A stretch of 9,865 nt of DNA from an uncultured Bacteroidales bacterium (GCA_945828175.1 CALZQD010000043.1:1-9865); one strand, 5' to 3'. Positions 1 to 9,493 are shown, numbered from the stretch's first letter. The notes: generated by a model not told the origin, from the letters alone. Numbers and translations are program-made.

Positions 1-823
1 AGAGCACCATGACGACACCGACGAGGAGAATGACCGTCAGAGGCCACATCTCGAGCAGGTTGTGGAGATAGAGATTGCTCTCGCTGACGAAGCCGTTGGC
101 GGTCTCGCGCAGTCCGTCTGAAAGCAGAAGGAGAACGAGAAATGCGACGAAGAGCACGGCAAAGATAAGGCCGTTGACAAGCACTTTATTGCGCAGCTTG
201 CGGGCAAACGCCTCGGTGCCGTCGATATTATTCATAAAGTAAAGCGCAGCCTGCGTGCGGGCGAGGAAGAAGACTGCAAAGCCGAGCAGAAGATTCTTCC
301 AGCAGAAGATGGCTTCGAGGCCGTGTGTCGGCGCCCACTGCGAAATCACCGGAGCGGCGACGTCGAGCAGATTGCTTTTGTTGATTGTGAATTCTGCGCC
401 GAAGAACATCATGGCGACAGCGACGCCGAGCAGCACGCAGCCGAAGAGGCCGTTGAACATCAGGAAGACGTCGTAGGTCGACGTGCCGTAGAGGTTGCCT
501 TTCTTGCGGCGGAATTCATAGCTGACAGCCTGAAGCACGAAGCTCAGCAGAATGAGCATCCAGAGCCAGTATGCACCACCGAAGCTCGTCGAGTAGAACA
601 GCGGGAAAGAGGCGAAAAACGCGCCGCCGAAGACGACGAGAGTCGTGAAGGTCAGCTCCCATTTACGCCCGAGCGAGTTGATGACGAGGCTGCGGTCGTT
701 GCCGTCCGACAGCTCGAGTATCATCGACTGACCGCCTTGCACGAAGAGGAGGAAGACTAAGGCGGCACCGAGCACTGCGACAAGGAGCCACCAGTAAGAT
801 TGTAACAGTTCTAATGTAGTCAT
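1..823 (-). CDS. cydB: Cytochrome bd quinol oxidase subunit II (CydB), 3' end cut off by window edge
   Basis: This is subunit II of cytochrome bd, a membrane quinol:O2 oxidoreductase that reduces oxygen to water and contributes to proton motive force without pumping protons. The ATG is at 823-821 and 274 codons are visible before the window edge; Bacteroidales CydB is usually about 380 residues, so roughly the last quarter is missing. The N-terminus is a long hydrophobic helix (about residues 10-30, WWLLVAVLGAALVFLLF) followed by the family-typical stretch GRKWELTFTTLVVFGGAFFA (52-71) and FPLFYSTSFGGAYW (73-86). W55-E56 appears to align with W57-D58 of E. coli CydB (alignment from memory), so Glu replaces Asp there. 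Several further hydrophobic segments follow (about 88-103, 117-141, 178-188, 216-235, 262 onward). The gene lies 12 bp after the cydA stop, so the two are co-transcribed. Identification is firm. Confidence 0.95.
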   Translation of the reverse strand, partial: MTTLELLQSYWWLLVAVLGAALVFLLFVQGGQSMILELSDGNDRSLVINSLGRKWELTFTTLVVFGGAFFASFPLFYSTSFGGAYWLWMLILLSFVLQAVSYEFRRKKGNLYGTSTYDVFLMFNGLFGCVLLGVAVAMMFFGAEFTINKSNLLDVAAPVISQWAPTHGLEAIFCWKNLLLGFAVFFLARTQAALYFMNNIDGTEAFARKLRNKVLVNGLIFAVLFVAFLVLLLLSDGLRETANGFVSESNLYLHNLLEMWPLTVILLVGVVMVL

Positions 824-835
824 AAGGCAAAGCGG

Positions 836-2401
836 TTAATCGTGTTGTTCGATATTGTTTTTAGAAGCTTTAGAAAGATATCTGAGCATGATGCTGATTT
901 CAGCGGCAAGCATCAGTGTGAAGAGGGCGGCGAAAATCCAGAACGTCAGCTCGACCGACGATGACTGAATGGCCGAAACGGCTGCGCGCGTAGGCATCAG
1001 ATCCTGGATGACCCAGGGCTGACGGCCGACTTCAGCCACAACCCAGCCGGCCTGGCTACATATCCATACGACGGGAATCGAGAGTATGCCGACCCAGTGG
1101 AGCCACGGGCGCTCGAGGACTTTGATTTTTCTATAGCTGACGAATATCAGCACGATGAACAGCAGCATCAGATAGCCACCTGCCATTACCATGATTCTGA
1201 AAGCATAGAAAGTCATCGCTACGGGCGGCACAGCCTCGTCGACGCTGTCGAAGAAGCCATAGCCGAAATATTTATAGTCGGCATGGATGTCGGCCAAAGC
1301 GGCCTGCATCGCCAGGCTGTCGCCTGCGGCGCGGGCCTCACCGTAACGGGCGAGAGCGGCGCGGGCGGCGCGGCCGCGTTCGATGCGCTCGGCATAGCTG
1401 ACGGTGTTGATTGTGTCGCCGTCGGCAGTCAGGGCAACGCCGTCGATGAGGTCGTTGATGCCCGGAACGAATGTGTTCGGGTCATGGTTGGCGAGCACCG
1501 ACAGACCGTAGGGCAGCGAAATCTCGAAGTGCATCGCGTCCTGATCGTCGCCGGGCTTCTTGTCGTTGTTGTAGATACCGAAAGCTACGAGTTCCTGACC
1601 GACTTTGCCATCGTAGAGACCTTCCATAGCGGCGAGTTTCATAGGCTGCACGCGTGCAACCTCGACAGCCGAGCCGTCGCCGGTGTAGAGCGTCAAAAGC
1701 ATCCCGACGAGACCGACCCACGCGCCGACCTTGATTGACTTGACGGCGGCGTCGACATTGCGTTTGCGCCAGAGGAGCCAGCTGCTGATGCCGATGACGA
1801 AGACAGCCGCAAGAACCCAGCCGCTGAAGACGGCGTGGAAGAACTTGTTCATGGCGACAGAGTTGAAGGCAACCTGCCAGAAGTTGTCCATGACGTTACG
1901 CATCTGGTCGGGGTCAAAGGCCATGCCGACAGGATTCTGCATCCAGGCGTTGGCGACGAGAATCCACAGCGCCGAAAGCGATACGCCGATGGCTGTCAGC
2001 CATGTAGCGGCGAGGTGGAAGCGTTTGCTCACCTTGTTCCAGCCGAAGAACATCACGGCGACAAAGGTCGCTTCGAGGAAGAATGCCAGCAGACCTTCGA
2101 TAGCCAGGGGCGCGCCGAAGATGTCGCCGACAAACCAACTGTAGTTCGACCAGTTGGTGCCGAACTCAAACTCGAGAATAATACCCGTTGCGACGCCGCA
2201 GGCAAAGTTGATGCCGAAAAGCGTCATCCAGAATTTTGTGATTCCTTTCCAGGCCTCCTTGCCGGTGCGGACATAGATTGTCTCCATGATGGCGAGCATC
2301 AGCGAGAGACCTATCGTCAGAGGCACGAAGAGCCAGTGATACATCGCTGTGAGGGCAAACTGCGCCCTCGACCAGTCGACAACTCCTAATAAATCATTCA
2401 T
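836..2401 (-). CDS. cydA: Cytochrome bd quinol oxidase subunit I (CydA)
   Basis: This 521-residue protein carries the haems and the quinol-oxidising site of cytochrome bd in the inner membrane. Expected ligands are present: H22 in AMYHWLFVPLTIGL (haem b595; H19 in E. coli), H189 in NKFFHAVFSG (haem b558; H186) and M404 in FRIMV (haem b558; M393). E102 and E110 lie in IEGLLAFFLEATF, which corresponds to the proton/haem-d glutamates. K255 and E260 in QPMKLAAMEG match the quinol-binding residues of the Q-loop, and the signature GRQPW is at 459-463. The length and the spacing between these motifs match the E. coli-like long Q-loop type; residues about 262-385 form that soluble loop. Hydrophobic helices flank it on both sides. 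The start at 2401 places H22 correctly. There is no clear Shine-Dalgarno; the upstream sequence is AT-rich, as is usual in Bacteroidota. It sits between a DUF4492 gene and cydB in one operon. Confidence 0.97.
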   Translation of the reverse strand: MNDLLGVVDWSRAQFALTAMYHWLFVPLTIGLSLMLAIMETIYVRTGKEAWKGITKFWMTLFGINFACGVATGIILEFEFGTNWSNYSWFVGDIFGAPLAIEGLLAFFLEATFVAVMFFGWNKVSKRFHLAATWLTAIGVSLSALWILVANAWMQNPVGMAFDPDQMRNVMDNFWQVAFNSVAMNKFFHAVFSGWVLAAVFVIGISSWLLWRKRNVDAAVKSIKVGAWVGLVGMLLTLYTGDGSAVEVARVQPMKLAAMEGLYDGKVGQELVAFGIYNNDKKPGDDQDAMHFEISLPYGLSVLANHDPNTFVPGINDLIDGVALTADGDTINTVSYAERIERGRAARAALARYGEARAAGDSLAMQAALADIHADYKYFGYGFFDSVDEAVPPVAMTFYAFRIMVMAGGYLMLLFIVLIFVSYRKIKVLERPWLHWVGILSIPVVWICSQAGWVVAEVGRQPWVIQDLMPTRAAVSAIQSSSVELTFWIFAALFTLMLAAEISIMLRYLSKASKNNIEQHD

Positions 2402-2428
2402 GATATTATAATTAGTAAATAAATAGTT

Positions 2429-2641
2429 TTATCGTTGTGTAAGCTCGGTCGCCACAGCTTCGGCCCGCTCGGCGTCGCTGTAGTAGTTCTCGCTGAGCAG
2501 GTCGGGGAAAAAGAACAGCTTGAGGACCGCAAACATTATAAAAAGCTTTATAATGATTATGGCCCAGAGACTTCGCCCGACCGTCATTGACCGAAATCCG
2601 TCGACATACAGGTTTATTACCCGTCTGAATAATCTTTTCAT
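2429..2641 (-). CDS. DUF4492 family small membrane protein, first gene of the cyd operon
   Basis: This 70-residue protein has a basic, aromatic N-terminus (MKRLFRRVINLYVDGFRSM), a motif GRSLWAIIIIKL, one clear hydrophobic segment (about residues 24-46, IIIIKLFIMFAVLKLFFFP) and a polar C-terminus. The pattern RxxxxYxDGFRSMTxGRxLW...IKLFxMFxxLKxFFFP is that of DUF4492, a short family I know from Bacteroidota and Campylobacterota, encoded next to cydAB. Its stop lies 27 bp before the cydA start, and the likely promoter is just upstream, so it leads the operon. Its biochemical role is not established. By position it could be a small accessory subunit or assembly factor of cytochrome bd, analogous to CydX or CydH elsewhere, but I see no sequence similarity that would prove this. 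Confidence 0.88.
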   Translation of the reverse strand: MKRLFRRVINLYVDGFRSMTVGRSLWAIIIIKLFIMFAVLKLFFFPDLLSENYYSDAERAEAVATELTQR

Positions 2642-2676
2642 TGCCTTTTTGCGACCTTGTTTTGTTAATCGACAGG

Positions 2677-2707
2677 CAAAATAACATAAAAAGTCTGTAA
2701 TTGCAAA
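2677..2707 (-). promoter_or_regulatory. Probable promoter of the DUF4492-cydAB operon
   Basis: On the minus strand a TTTG (complement of 2704-2707) is followed after 19 bases by TTATTTTG (complement of 2677-2684). The Bacteroides consensus is TTTG, 19-21 bases, TAnnTTTG; the only mismatch among fixed bases is T for A at the second base of the -7 box. Transcription would begin near 2670, giving a leader of about 30 bases before the ATG at 2641. It lies directly beyond the clpC terminator, so the operon can be transcribed independently of clpC. The call rests on the motif and spacing only. Confidence 0.5.
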
Positions 2708-2716
2708 AAATGTAAA

Positions 2717-2756
2717 GAAAAATAGCGGCCTCCTTGACGGGAAGTCGCTATTTTTC
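2717..2756 (-). terminator. Intrinsic terminator after clpC
   Basis: Bases 2717-2727 (GAAAAATAGCG) and 2746-2756 (CGCTATTTTTC) are perfect inverse complements, giving an 11-bp stem with an 18-base loop that can form a short inner TCC/GGA pairing. Read on the minus strand, the 3' arm ends in a T run and is followed by more T-rich sequence. It begins 31 bp beyond the clpC stop. The U run is partly inside the stem, which is common for this kind of terminator. The plus-strand reading also ends in T5, but no rightward gene precedes it. Confidence 0.8.
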
Positions 2757-2787
2757 TATATCATGAAAGCGTGAGTCGGCTTTGGTC

Positions 2788-5340
<2,553 letters not shown>

Positions 5341-5459
5341 CTAATTTATTATCTTTCGTCTTTTGGTTTTGTGTCTGTAATCTATATTAACAATTAGCAA
5401 AGATTATGCCAATAATCGTCAGACCGCACTATACATTATATAAATAAAGATTTTTTTTG

Positions 5460-5476
5460 CTTTGAATTGTTCAAAG
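5460..5476. repeat. 17-bp inverted repeat overlapping the clpC promoter
   Basis: CTTTGAA (5460-5466) and TTCAAAG (5470-5476) are perfect inverse complements separated by TTG. The repeat overlaps the leftward -7 box at 5472-5479 and covers the expected clpC transcription start. Position and symmetry are those of an operator for a dimeric repressor, but no regulator is identified and the AT-rich context raises the chance of a random match. Confidence 0.4.
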
Positions 5477-5479
5477 ATA
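5472..5479 (-). promoter_or_regulatory. -7 box of the probable clpC promoter
   Basis: The minus strand reads TATCTTTG here, a perfect match to the Bacteroidota -7 consensus TAnnTTTG. Transcription would start near 5465, giving a clpC leader of about 125 bases. No exact TTTG lies at the -33 position; that slot falls in the A/T-rich core of the palindrome shared with the gyrA promoter. A weaker TAATCTTTG (complement of 5398-5406), with one extra spacer base, lies closer to clpC and is an alternative. Confidence 0.6.
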
Positions 5480-5502
5480 CATTTTTTTCGAGAAAAAAAC
5501 AG

Positions 5503-5510
5503 TATCTTTG
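5503..5510 (+). promoter_or_regulatory. -7 box of the probable gyrA promoter
   Basis: TATCTTTG matches TAnnTTTG perfectly. Transcription would start at about 5515-5517, giving a leader of about 80 bases. The -33 position holds a T-run (5482-5488) rather than an exact TTTG. This box is the mirror image of the clpC box 23 bp to the left. Confidence 0.65.
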
Positions 5511-5522
5511 TATGATATTTAT

Positions 5523-5567
5523 GCGGAATATTTTGCGACCGGGCTTTCGCTCGGCCAAATGCTCCGC
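5523..5567 (+). promoter_or_regulatory. Long stem-loop in the gyrA 5' leader
   Basis: GCGGAATATTT (5523-5533) pairs with AAATGCTCCGC (5557-5567) over 11 positions, with one A-C mismatch and one G-T wobble. Inside it CCGGGC (5539-5544) pairs with GCTCGG (5549-5554), including one G-T wobble, around a TTTC loop. The structure would occupy most of the leader from just after the expected transcription start. It has no T-tract after it, so it is not a terminator. It could affect mRNA stability, translation or protein binding; its role is unknown. Confidence 0.6.
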
Positions 5568-5597
5568 CTAAACGATTAATTTACAGAAACCATAATC

Positions 5598-8171
5598 ATG
5601 ATTGAAGACGATCGCATATTAAAGATTAATATCGAAAATGAGATGAAATCGGCCTATATCGACTACTCTATGTCGGTCATAGTGTCGAGAGCGCTCCCTG
5701 ATGTGCGTGACGGCATGAAGCCGGTACATCGCCGAGTGCTGTTCGGAATGAATGAAATGGGCAACAACAGCGATAAGCCCCATAAAAAATCGGCAAACTG
5801 TGTCGGTGAGGTCATGGGTAAGTATCACCCCCACGGTGACTCATCTATCTATGGCACAGTCGTGCGCATGGCTCAGGACTGGTCGTTGAGATATACTCTT
5901 GTCGACGGTCACGGCAACTTCGGCTCGGTCGACGGTGATCCCCCGGCCGCTATGCGTTATACCGAGGTACGCCTCTCGAAGATGGGCGAGGAGATGCTCG
6001 CCGACATCGATTCCGATACAGTCGACTTCCAGCCCAACTACGACAACTCGCGCCGCGAGCCGGTCGTGCTGCCCACGCGTTTCCCCAACCTTCTTGTCAA
6101 CGGTGCATCAGGCATCGCCGTCGGCATGGCTACCAACATGCCCCCTCACAACCTTTCGGAGTCGATTGACGCCTGCGTGGCTCTCCTCGAGAACCCCGAG
6201 CTGACGATTCCCGAACTTATGAAATATATCACCGCCCCCGACTTCCCGACCGGCGGCATCATATATGGATATAACGGCGTCAAGGCCGCATACGAGACCG
6301 GCCGCGGCCGCATCATCATCCGTGCCAAGGCCGAAATCGAGTCAGAGGCAAACCACGACTCGATTATCGTCACCGAGATTCCCTACGGCGTCAACAAGGC
6401 CGAGCTTATCAAATATATAGCCGACCTCGTCAACGAGAAGAAACTCGACGGCATCGCCGATATCAACGACGAGACCGACTACAAGGGCATGCGCATCGTC
6501 ATCGAACTCACGAGCGACGACAACGCCAACGTCGTGCTCAACAAGCTCTATAAGATGACCCAGATGCAGGCCTCGTTCAGCGTCAACAACGTCGCGCTGG
6601 TCAACGGCCGCCCCTGCACCCTGAACATCAAGCAGATCATCGCCGCCTTCATCGACCACCGTCATGATGTCGTCATCCGCCGTACTCAGTTCGAGCTCAA
6701 CAAGGCCCGCGAACGCGCCCTGATACTCCGCGGCCTGATTATCGCCTCGCAGAACATCGACGAGGTCATTCACATCATCCGCTCGTCTGACGACACAGAA
6801 CAGGCCAAGCTCCGCCTCGCCGAACGCTTCGACCTCGTCGACGTGCAGACCCAGGCCATCGTCGATATGCGCCTCAAGAGTCTCACTCAGCTCGAGCAGG
6901 GCAAACTCGAGGCCGACTACGAGAAGGTCATGGCCGAAATCGCCCGCCTCGAACTCATCCTGTCTGACCCCGCCGAGTGCCGCCGCGTCATCCGCGAAGA
7001 ACTCGAGGCCGTCAAGGAGCAGTATGGCGACGCCCGCCGCACGGTCATCGACTATACCGCAGGCGACTTCAACGCCGAAGACTTCTATGCCGACGACGAG
7101 ATGATTATCACCATCTCACACCTCGGCTACATCAAACGCACGCCCCTGAGCGAATTCCGCGCCCAGAACCGTGGCGGGGTAGGAGCCAAGGGCAGCGACA
7201 CCCGCGACGAAGACTTCATCGAGCACATCTATCCCGCCTCGATGCACAACACAATGCTCTTCTTCACCGACCGCGGCCTCGTCTACAAGATGAAAGTCTA
7301 CGAGCTCCCCGAAGGCGCCAAGAACAGCAAGGGCCGCGCCCTCCAGAACCTGCTCGAAATTGAGCCCGGCGACCAGGTCAACGCCTACATCCGCTGCAAG
7401 CAGCTCGACGACAGCGAGTTTGTTAACTCTCACTATCTCGTCTTCGCAACCAAAAACGGCATTGTCAAGAAGACTCTTCTCGCCGAATATGCCCGCGTGC
7501 TCGCCAAAGGCAAGAAAGCGCTCGTCATCCGTGAAGACGACCGTCTCATCGGCGTCGAACTCACCGACGGCAACTCTGAGATTCTCATGGCCAACCGCAA
7601 CGGCCGCGCCATCCGCTTCCACGAGTCGAAGCTCAGAGCCATGGGCCGCGTTTCGACCGGCGTGAGAGGCATGCGTCTCGACGGCGGCGACGACGAAGTA
7701 ATCGGCCTTATCGCCATGAGCTCCGACTCTGAAGACAACGTCATGGTCATCTCTGAGAAAGGCTTCGGCAAGCGCTCGCTCCTCGACGGCTACCGCGTCA
7801 CCAACCGCGGCGGCAAGGGCGTCAAGACAATGAACATCTCCGACAAGACCGGCCTCCTCGTCGCCTTCAAGAGCGTCAACGACGACAACGACCTCGTCAT
7901 CATCAACAAATCGGGTATCACCCTCCGCATCCACGTCTCAGACATCCGTGTCATGGGCCGTGCAACACAGGGCGTCAAGCTCATCAACCTTGACAAGCGC
8001 AACGACGTTATAGCATCGGTATGCTGCGTCGAAGCTGACCCCGAGGAAGAGACTGTCGAAGTCATCGAGGGCGAGGAGCTCCCCGACATGGTCGACGACG
8101 AAGCTGATATCGATGTTGTCGACGAAGCCGAAGAAACCGACGACGATAACGAAGAACAGTCTAACGATTGA
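5598..8171 (+). CDS. gyrA: DNA gyrase subunit A
   Basis: This 857-residue protein is the DNA-cleaving subunit of gyrase, which with GyrB introduces negative supercoils using ATP. The breakage-reunion part occupies about 1-490, with catalytic Y121 in [10 protein letters not shown] after R120. The quinolone-determining region [10 protein letters not shown] (77-86) has Ser82 at the position of E. coli Ser83 and Gly86 at the position of Asp87. The C-terminal beta-pinwheel (about 491-810) contains a GyrA box QNRGGVG (523-529) and a second box-like TNRGGKG (735-741). These mark gyrase rather than topoisomerase IV ParC, although the first box lacks the usual basic sixth residue. Residues 811-857 form an acidic tail, 25 Asp/Glu of 47 with no Lys or Arg. 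The ATG at 5598 is preceded by an AT-rich leader without a Shine-Dalgarno and gives the expected N-terminus. The gene diverges from clpC and precedes a TPR gene. Confidence 0.97.
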   Translation: MIEDDRILKINIENEMKSAYIDYSMSVIVSRALPDVRDGMKPVHRRVLFGMNEMGNNSDKPHKKSANCVGEVMGKYHPHGDSSIYGTVVRMAQDWSLRYTLVDGHGNFGSVDGDPPAAMRYTEVRLSKMGEEMLADIDSDTVDFQPNYDNSRREPVVLPTRFPNLLVNGASGIAVGMATNMPPHNLSESIDACVALLENPELTIPELMKYITAPDFPTGGIIYGYNGVKAAYETGRGRIIIRAKAEIESEANHDSIIVTEIPYGVNKAELIKYIADLVNEKKLDGIADINDETDYKGMRIVIELTSDDNANVVLNKLYKMTQMQASFSVNNVALVNGRPCTLNIKQIIAAFIDHRHDVVIRRTQFELNKARERALILRGLIIASQNIDEVIHIIRSSDDTEQAKLRLAERFDLVDVQTQAIVDMRLKSLTQLEQGKLEADYEKVMAEIARLELILSDPAECRRVIREELEAVKEQYGDARRTVIDYTAGDFNAEDFYADDEMIITISHLGYIKRTPLSEFRAQNRGGVGAKGSDTRDEDFIEHIYPASMHNTMLFFTDRGLVYKMKVYELPEGAKNSKGRALQNLLEIEPGDQVNAYIRCKQLDDSEFVNSHYLVFATKNGIVKKTLLAEYARVLAKGKKALVIREDDRLIGVELTDGNSEILMANRNGRAIRFHESKLRAMGRVSTGVRGMRLDGGDDEVIGLIAMSSDSEDNVMVISEKGFGKRSLLDGYRVTNRGGKGVKTMNISDKTGLLVAFKSVNDDNDLVIINKSGITLRIHVSDIRVMGRATQGVKLINLDKRNDVIASVCCVEADPEEETVEVIEGEELPDMVDDEADIDVVDEAEETDDDNEEQSND

Positions 8172-8211
8172 AATAAATAATTATCCATCAATATTCTAAC
8201 GATTAAATATT

Positions 8212-9432
8212 ATGAAAAAAATCATCCTTATTGGTGCAGGTATTCTCGCAGGGCTCACAGCCTCGGCTCAGATGTCTGTAGTAAAAGAGGCTGAAAAGGC
8301 CATGAAAAGTACTGATGACAGCTACAAACCCGTTGTAGAAATCATCACTCCCGCGCTGACCAATCCCGAGACTGCCGGCCTGGCACAGACATGGTATATT
8401 CCCGGCAAAGCAGCTTTCAAGTATTATGACCACCTCCTCGGCCTCAAGGCCTTCAACAAGCTTCCCGAGGACGGCGAACTCAAGATGGCCGAGGCTGTTC
8501 TTGATGGTTACAAATATTTCGTGAAAGCTCTTCCCCTCGACTCTGTTCCCAACGAAAAAGGCAAGATCAAACCCAAATACTCTAAAGAAATCGTCTCGAC
8601 TCTCGCTGGCCACTTCGGTGACTTCAGCGGTGCCGGCGCCACATTCTACAACAACAAGCGCTACGAAGACGCCTACGACGTATGGCAGGTTATGGTCGAC
8701 ATGTATGCTAATCCCATCTACAAGAAAGATATCGCCAACGTCGACTCGACTCTCATGAGCGACATCACTTTCAACCAGGGTATCGCCGCCTGGCAGGGTG
8801 ATAATCTTCCCAAAGCTCTCGCAGCATTCAAGAATTCAATCACTCTCGGCCACAACGACAAGGATACATATAATTATGCTATCGGCGTAGCTTTGCAGAT
8901 TCCCGACAGCGTCGCCGCTATCGAACTCGCCAAGGAGGCACTTCCCCTTTACGGCAAAGAAGAGCCCTCTTATATCGGCATCATCATCAACGACTATCTG
9001 CAGAAGAAAGACTATCAGAAAGCTTTCGATGCTATCAACGAAGCCATCGTCGCCAACCCCGACAACGCACAGTATTATGTAGTTCTCGGTATCATCTATG
9101 ACAACGACGGCAAACGTGCCGAGGCCAAGAAAGCATATGCAAAGGCAATCGAACTCGACGCCTATAATAAGGACGCCCTCTTCAACTACGGCAAGGCCCT
9201 CTGCGAAGACGCTTATGAAATCAGTGATAAGGCTCCCTCTGATCCTACTCTCATTGAGGCTTACTTCAACGATAACATTCGCCCCCTCTTCCTCGAGGCA
9301 GCCGATTATCTCGAAAGAGCTTACAATGTCGACGAAGACTACACCATCGCCCTCAAGTATCTCCAGAACGTCTATTACAACCTCAAGGACGACGCAAAAC
9401 TTAAGGAGACTGAAGATCGTCTCAATAAATAA
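8212..9432 (+). CDS. Exported tetratricopeptide-repeat protein
   Basis: This 406-residue protein begins with a signal peptide: MKK, a hydrophobic core IILIGAGILAGL (4-15) and ASA before Q20, so signal peptidase I would cut after A19 and release it to the periplasm. There is no lipobox cysteine. The mature part is helical with TPR-type repeats. The clearest are about 251-284 (IIINDYLQKKDYQKAFDAINEA region) and 285-318 (VVLGIIYDNDGKRAEAKKAY region); weaker ones lie near 183-216, 217-250 and 363-396. TPRs are protein-protein interaction scaffolds; I see no enzymatic motif. The gene starts 40 bp after gyrA without an evident promoter between them, so it is probably co-transcribed. I recall a TPR gene beside gyrA in other Bacteroidales, but cannot verify it here. 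The specific function is unknown. Confidence 0.9.
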   Translation: MKKIILIGAGILAGLTASAQMSVVKEAEKAMKSTDDSYKPVVEIITPALTNPETAGLAQTWYIPGKAAFKYYDHLLGLKAFNKLPEDGELKMAEAVLDGYKYFVKALPLDSVPNEKGKIKPKYSKEIVSTLAGHFGDFSGAGATFYNNKRYEDAYDVWQVMVDMYANPIYKKDIANVDSTLMSDITFNQGIAAWQGDNLPKALAAFKNSITLGHNDKDTYNYAIGVALQIPDSVAAIELAKEALPLYGKEEPSYIGIIINDYLQKKDYQKAFDAINEAIVANPDNAQYYVVLGIIYDNDGKRAEAKKAYAKAIELDAYNKDALFNYGKALCEDAYEISDKAPSDPTLIEAYFNDNIRPLFLEAADYLERAYNVDEDYTIALKYLQNVYYNLKDDAKLKETEDRLNK

Positions 9433-9450
9433 TTGAGCAAAACATTTTTC

Positions 9451-9492
9451 GCAGAGCCCGGCCTTAAAAGTCGGGCTTTGCTGTTTTTTTTT
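9451..9492 (+). terminator. Strong intrinsic terminator after the TPR gene
   Basis: GCAGAGCCCGGC (9451-9462) pairs with GTCGGGCTTTGC (9470-9481) in a 12-bp stem with two G-T wobbles and a seven-base loop. It is followed by TG and then nine T residues (9484-9492). It starts 18 bp after the TPR stop codon and should end the gyrA-TPR transcript. Confidence 0.93.
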
Positions 9493-9493
9493 A

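Larger units (their letters stand above)
5472..5510. repeat. 39-bp near-perfect palindrome spanning two divergent promoters
   Basis: The outer arms CAAAGATAC (5472-5480) and GTATCTTTG (5502-5510) are exact inverse complements. The inner arms TTTTTTTC (5482-5489) and GAAAAAAA (5492-5499) are also exact, around a GA centre. Only one unpaired base on the left (5481) and two on the right (5500-5501) break the symmetry. Each outer arm contains one outward-facing TATCTTTG promoter box, so the element is both a divergent promoter and a potential regulator-binding or cruciform site. Confidence 0.8.

Noticed and set aside
323..760. A 145-codon plus-strand open frame opposite cydB
   Set aside because: cydB on the minus strand matches a known membrane protein family across this entire stretch. 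The plus-strand frame is compositionally a shadow.
2641..2679. Inverted pair TTGCCT/AGGCAA flanking the cyd leader, reaching the first base of the DUF4492 start codon
   Set aside because: The distal arm overlaps the presumed -7 box and so would lie upstream of the transcription start. It could not form a hairpin in the mRNA, and six bases is easily chance.
2412..2687. A 91-codon minus-strand frame overlapping the DUF4492 gene
   Set aside because: It shares the DNA of the DUF4492 gene in another frame and shows no family pattern. The DUF4492 frame has the conserved motif and membrane helix.
5398..5406. TAATCTTTG on the minus strand as the main clpC promoter
   Set aside because: It needs three spacer bases between TA and TTTG instead of two, and has no TTTG at the -33 distance. 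The perfect TATCTTTG at 5472-5479 is preferred.
7116..7934. A 272-codon open frame on the minus strand opposite gyrA
   Set aside because: It is fully inside gyrA, and its Val/Asp/Glu-rich composition is the mirror of gyrA codon usage. The same reasoning removes the antisense frames at 1097-1738, 1835-2389, 4036-4842 and 6342-6773.
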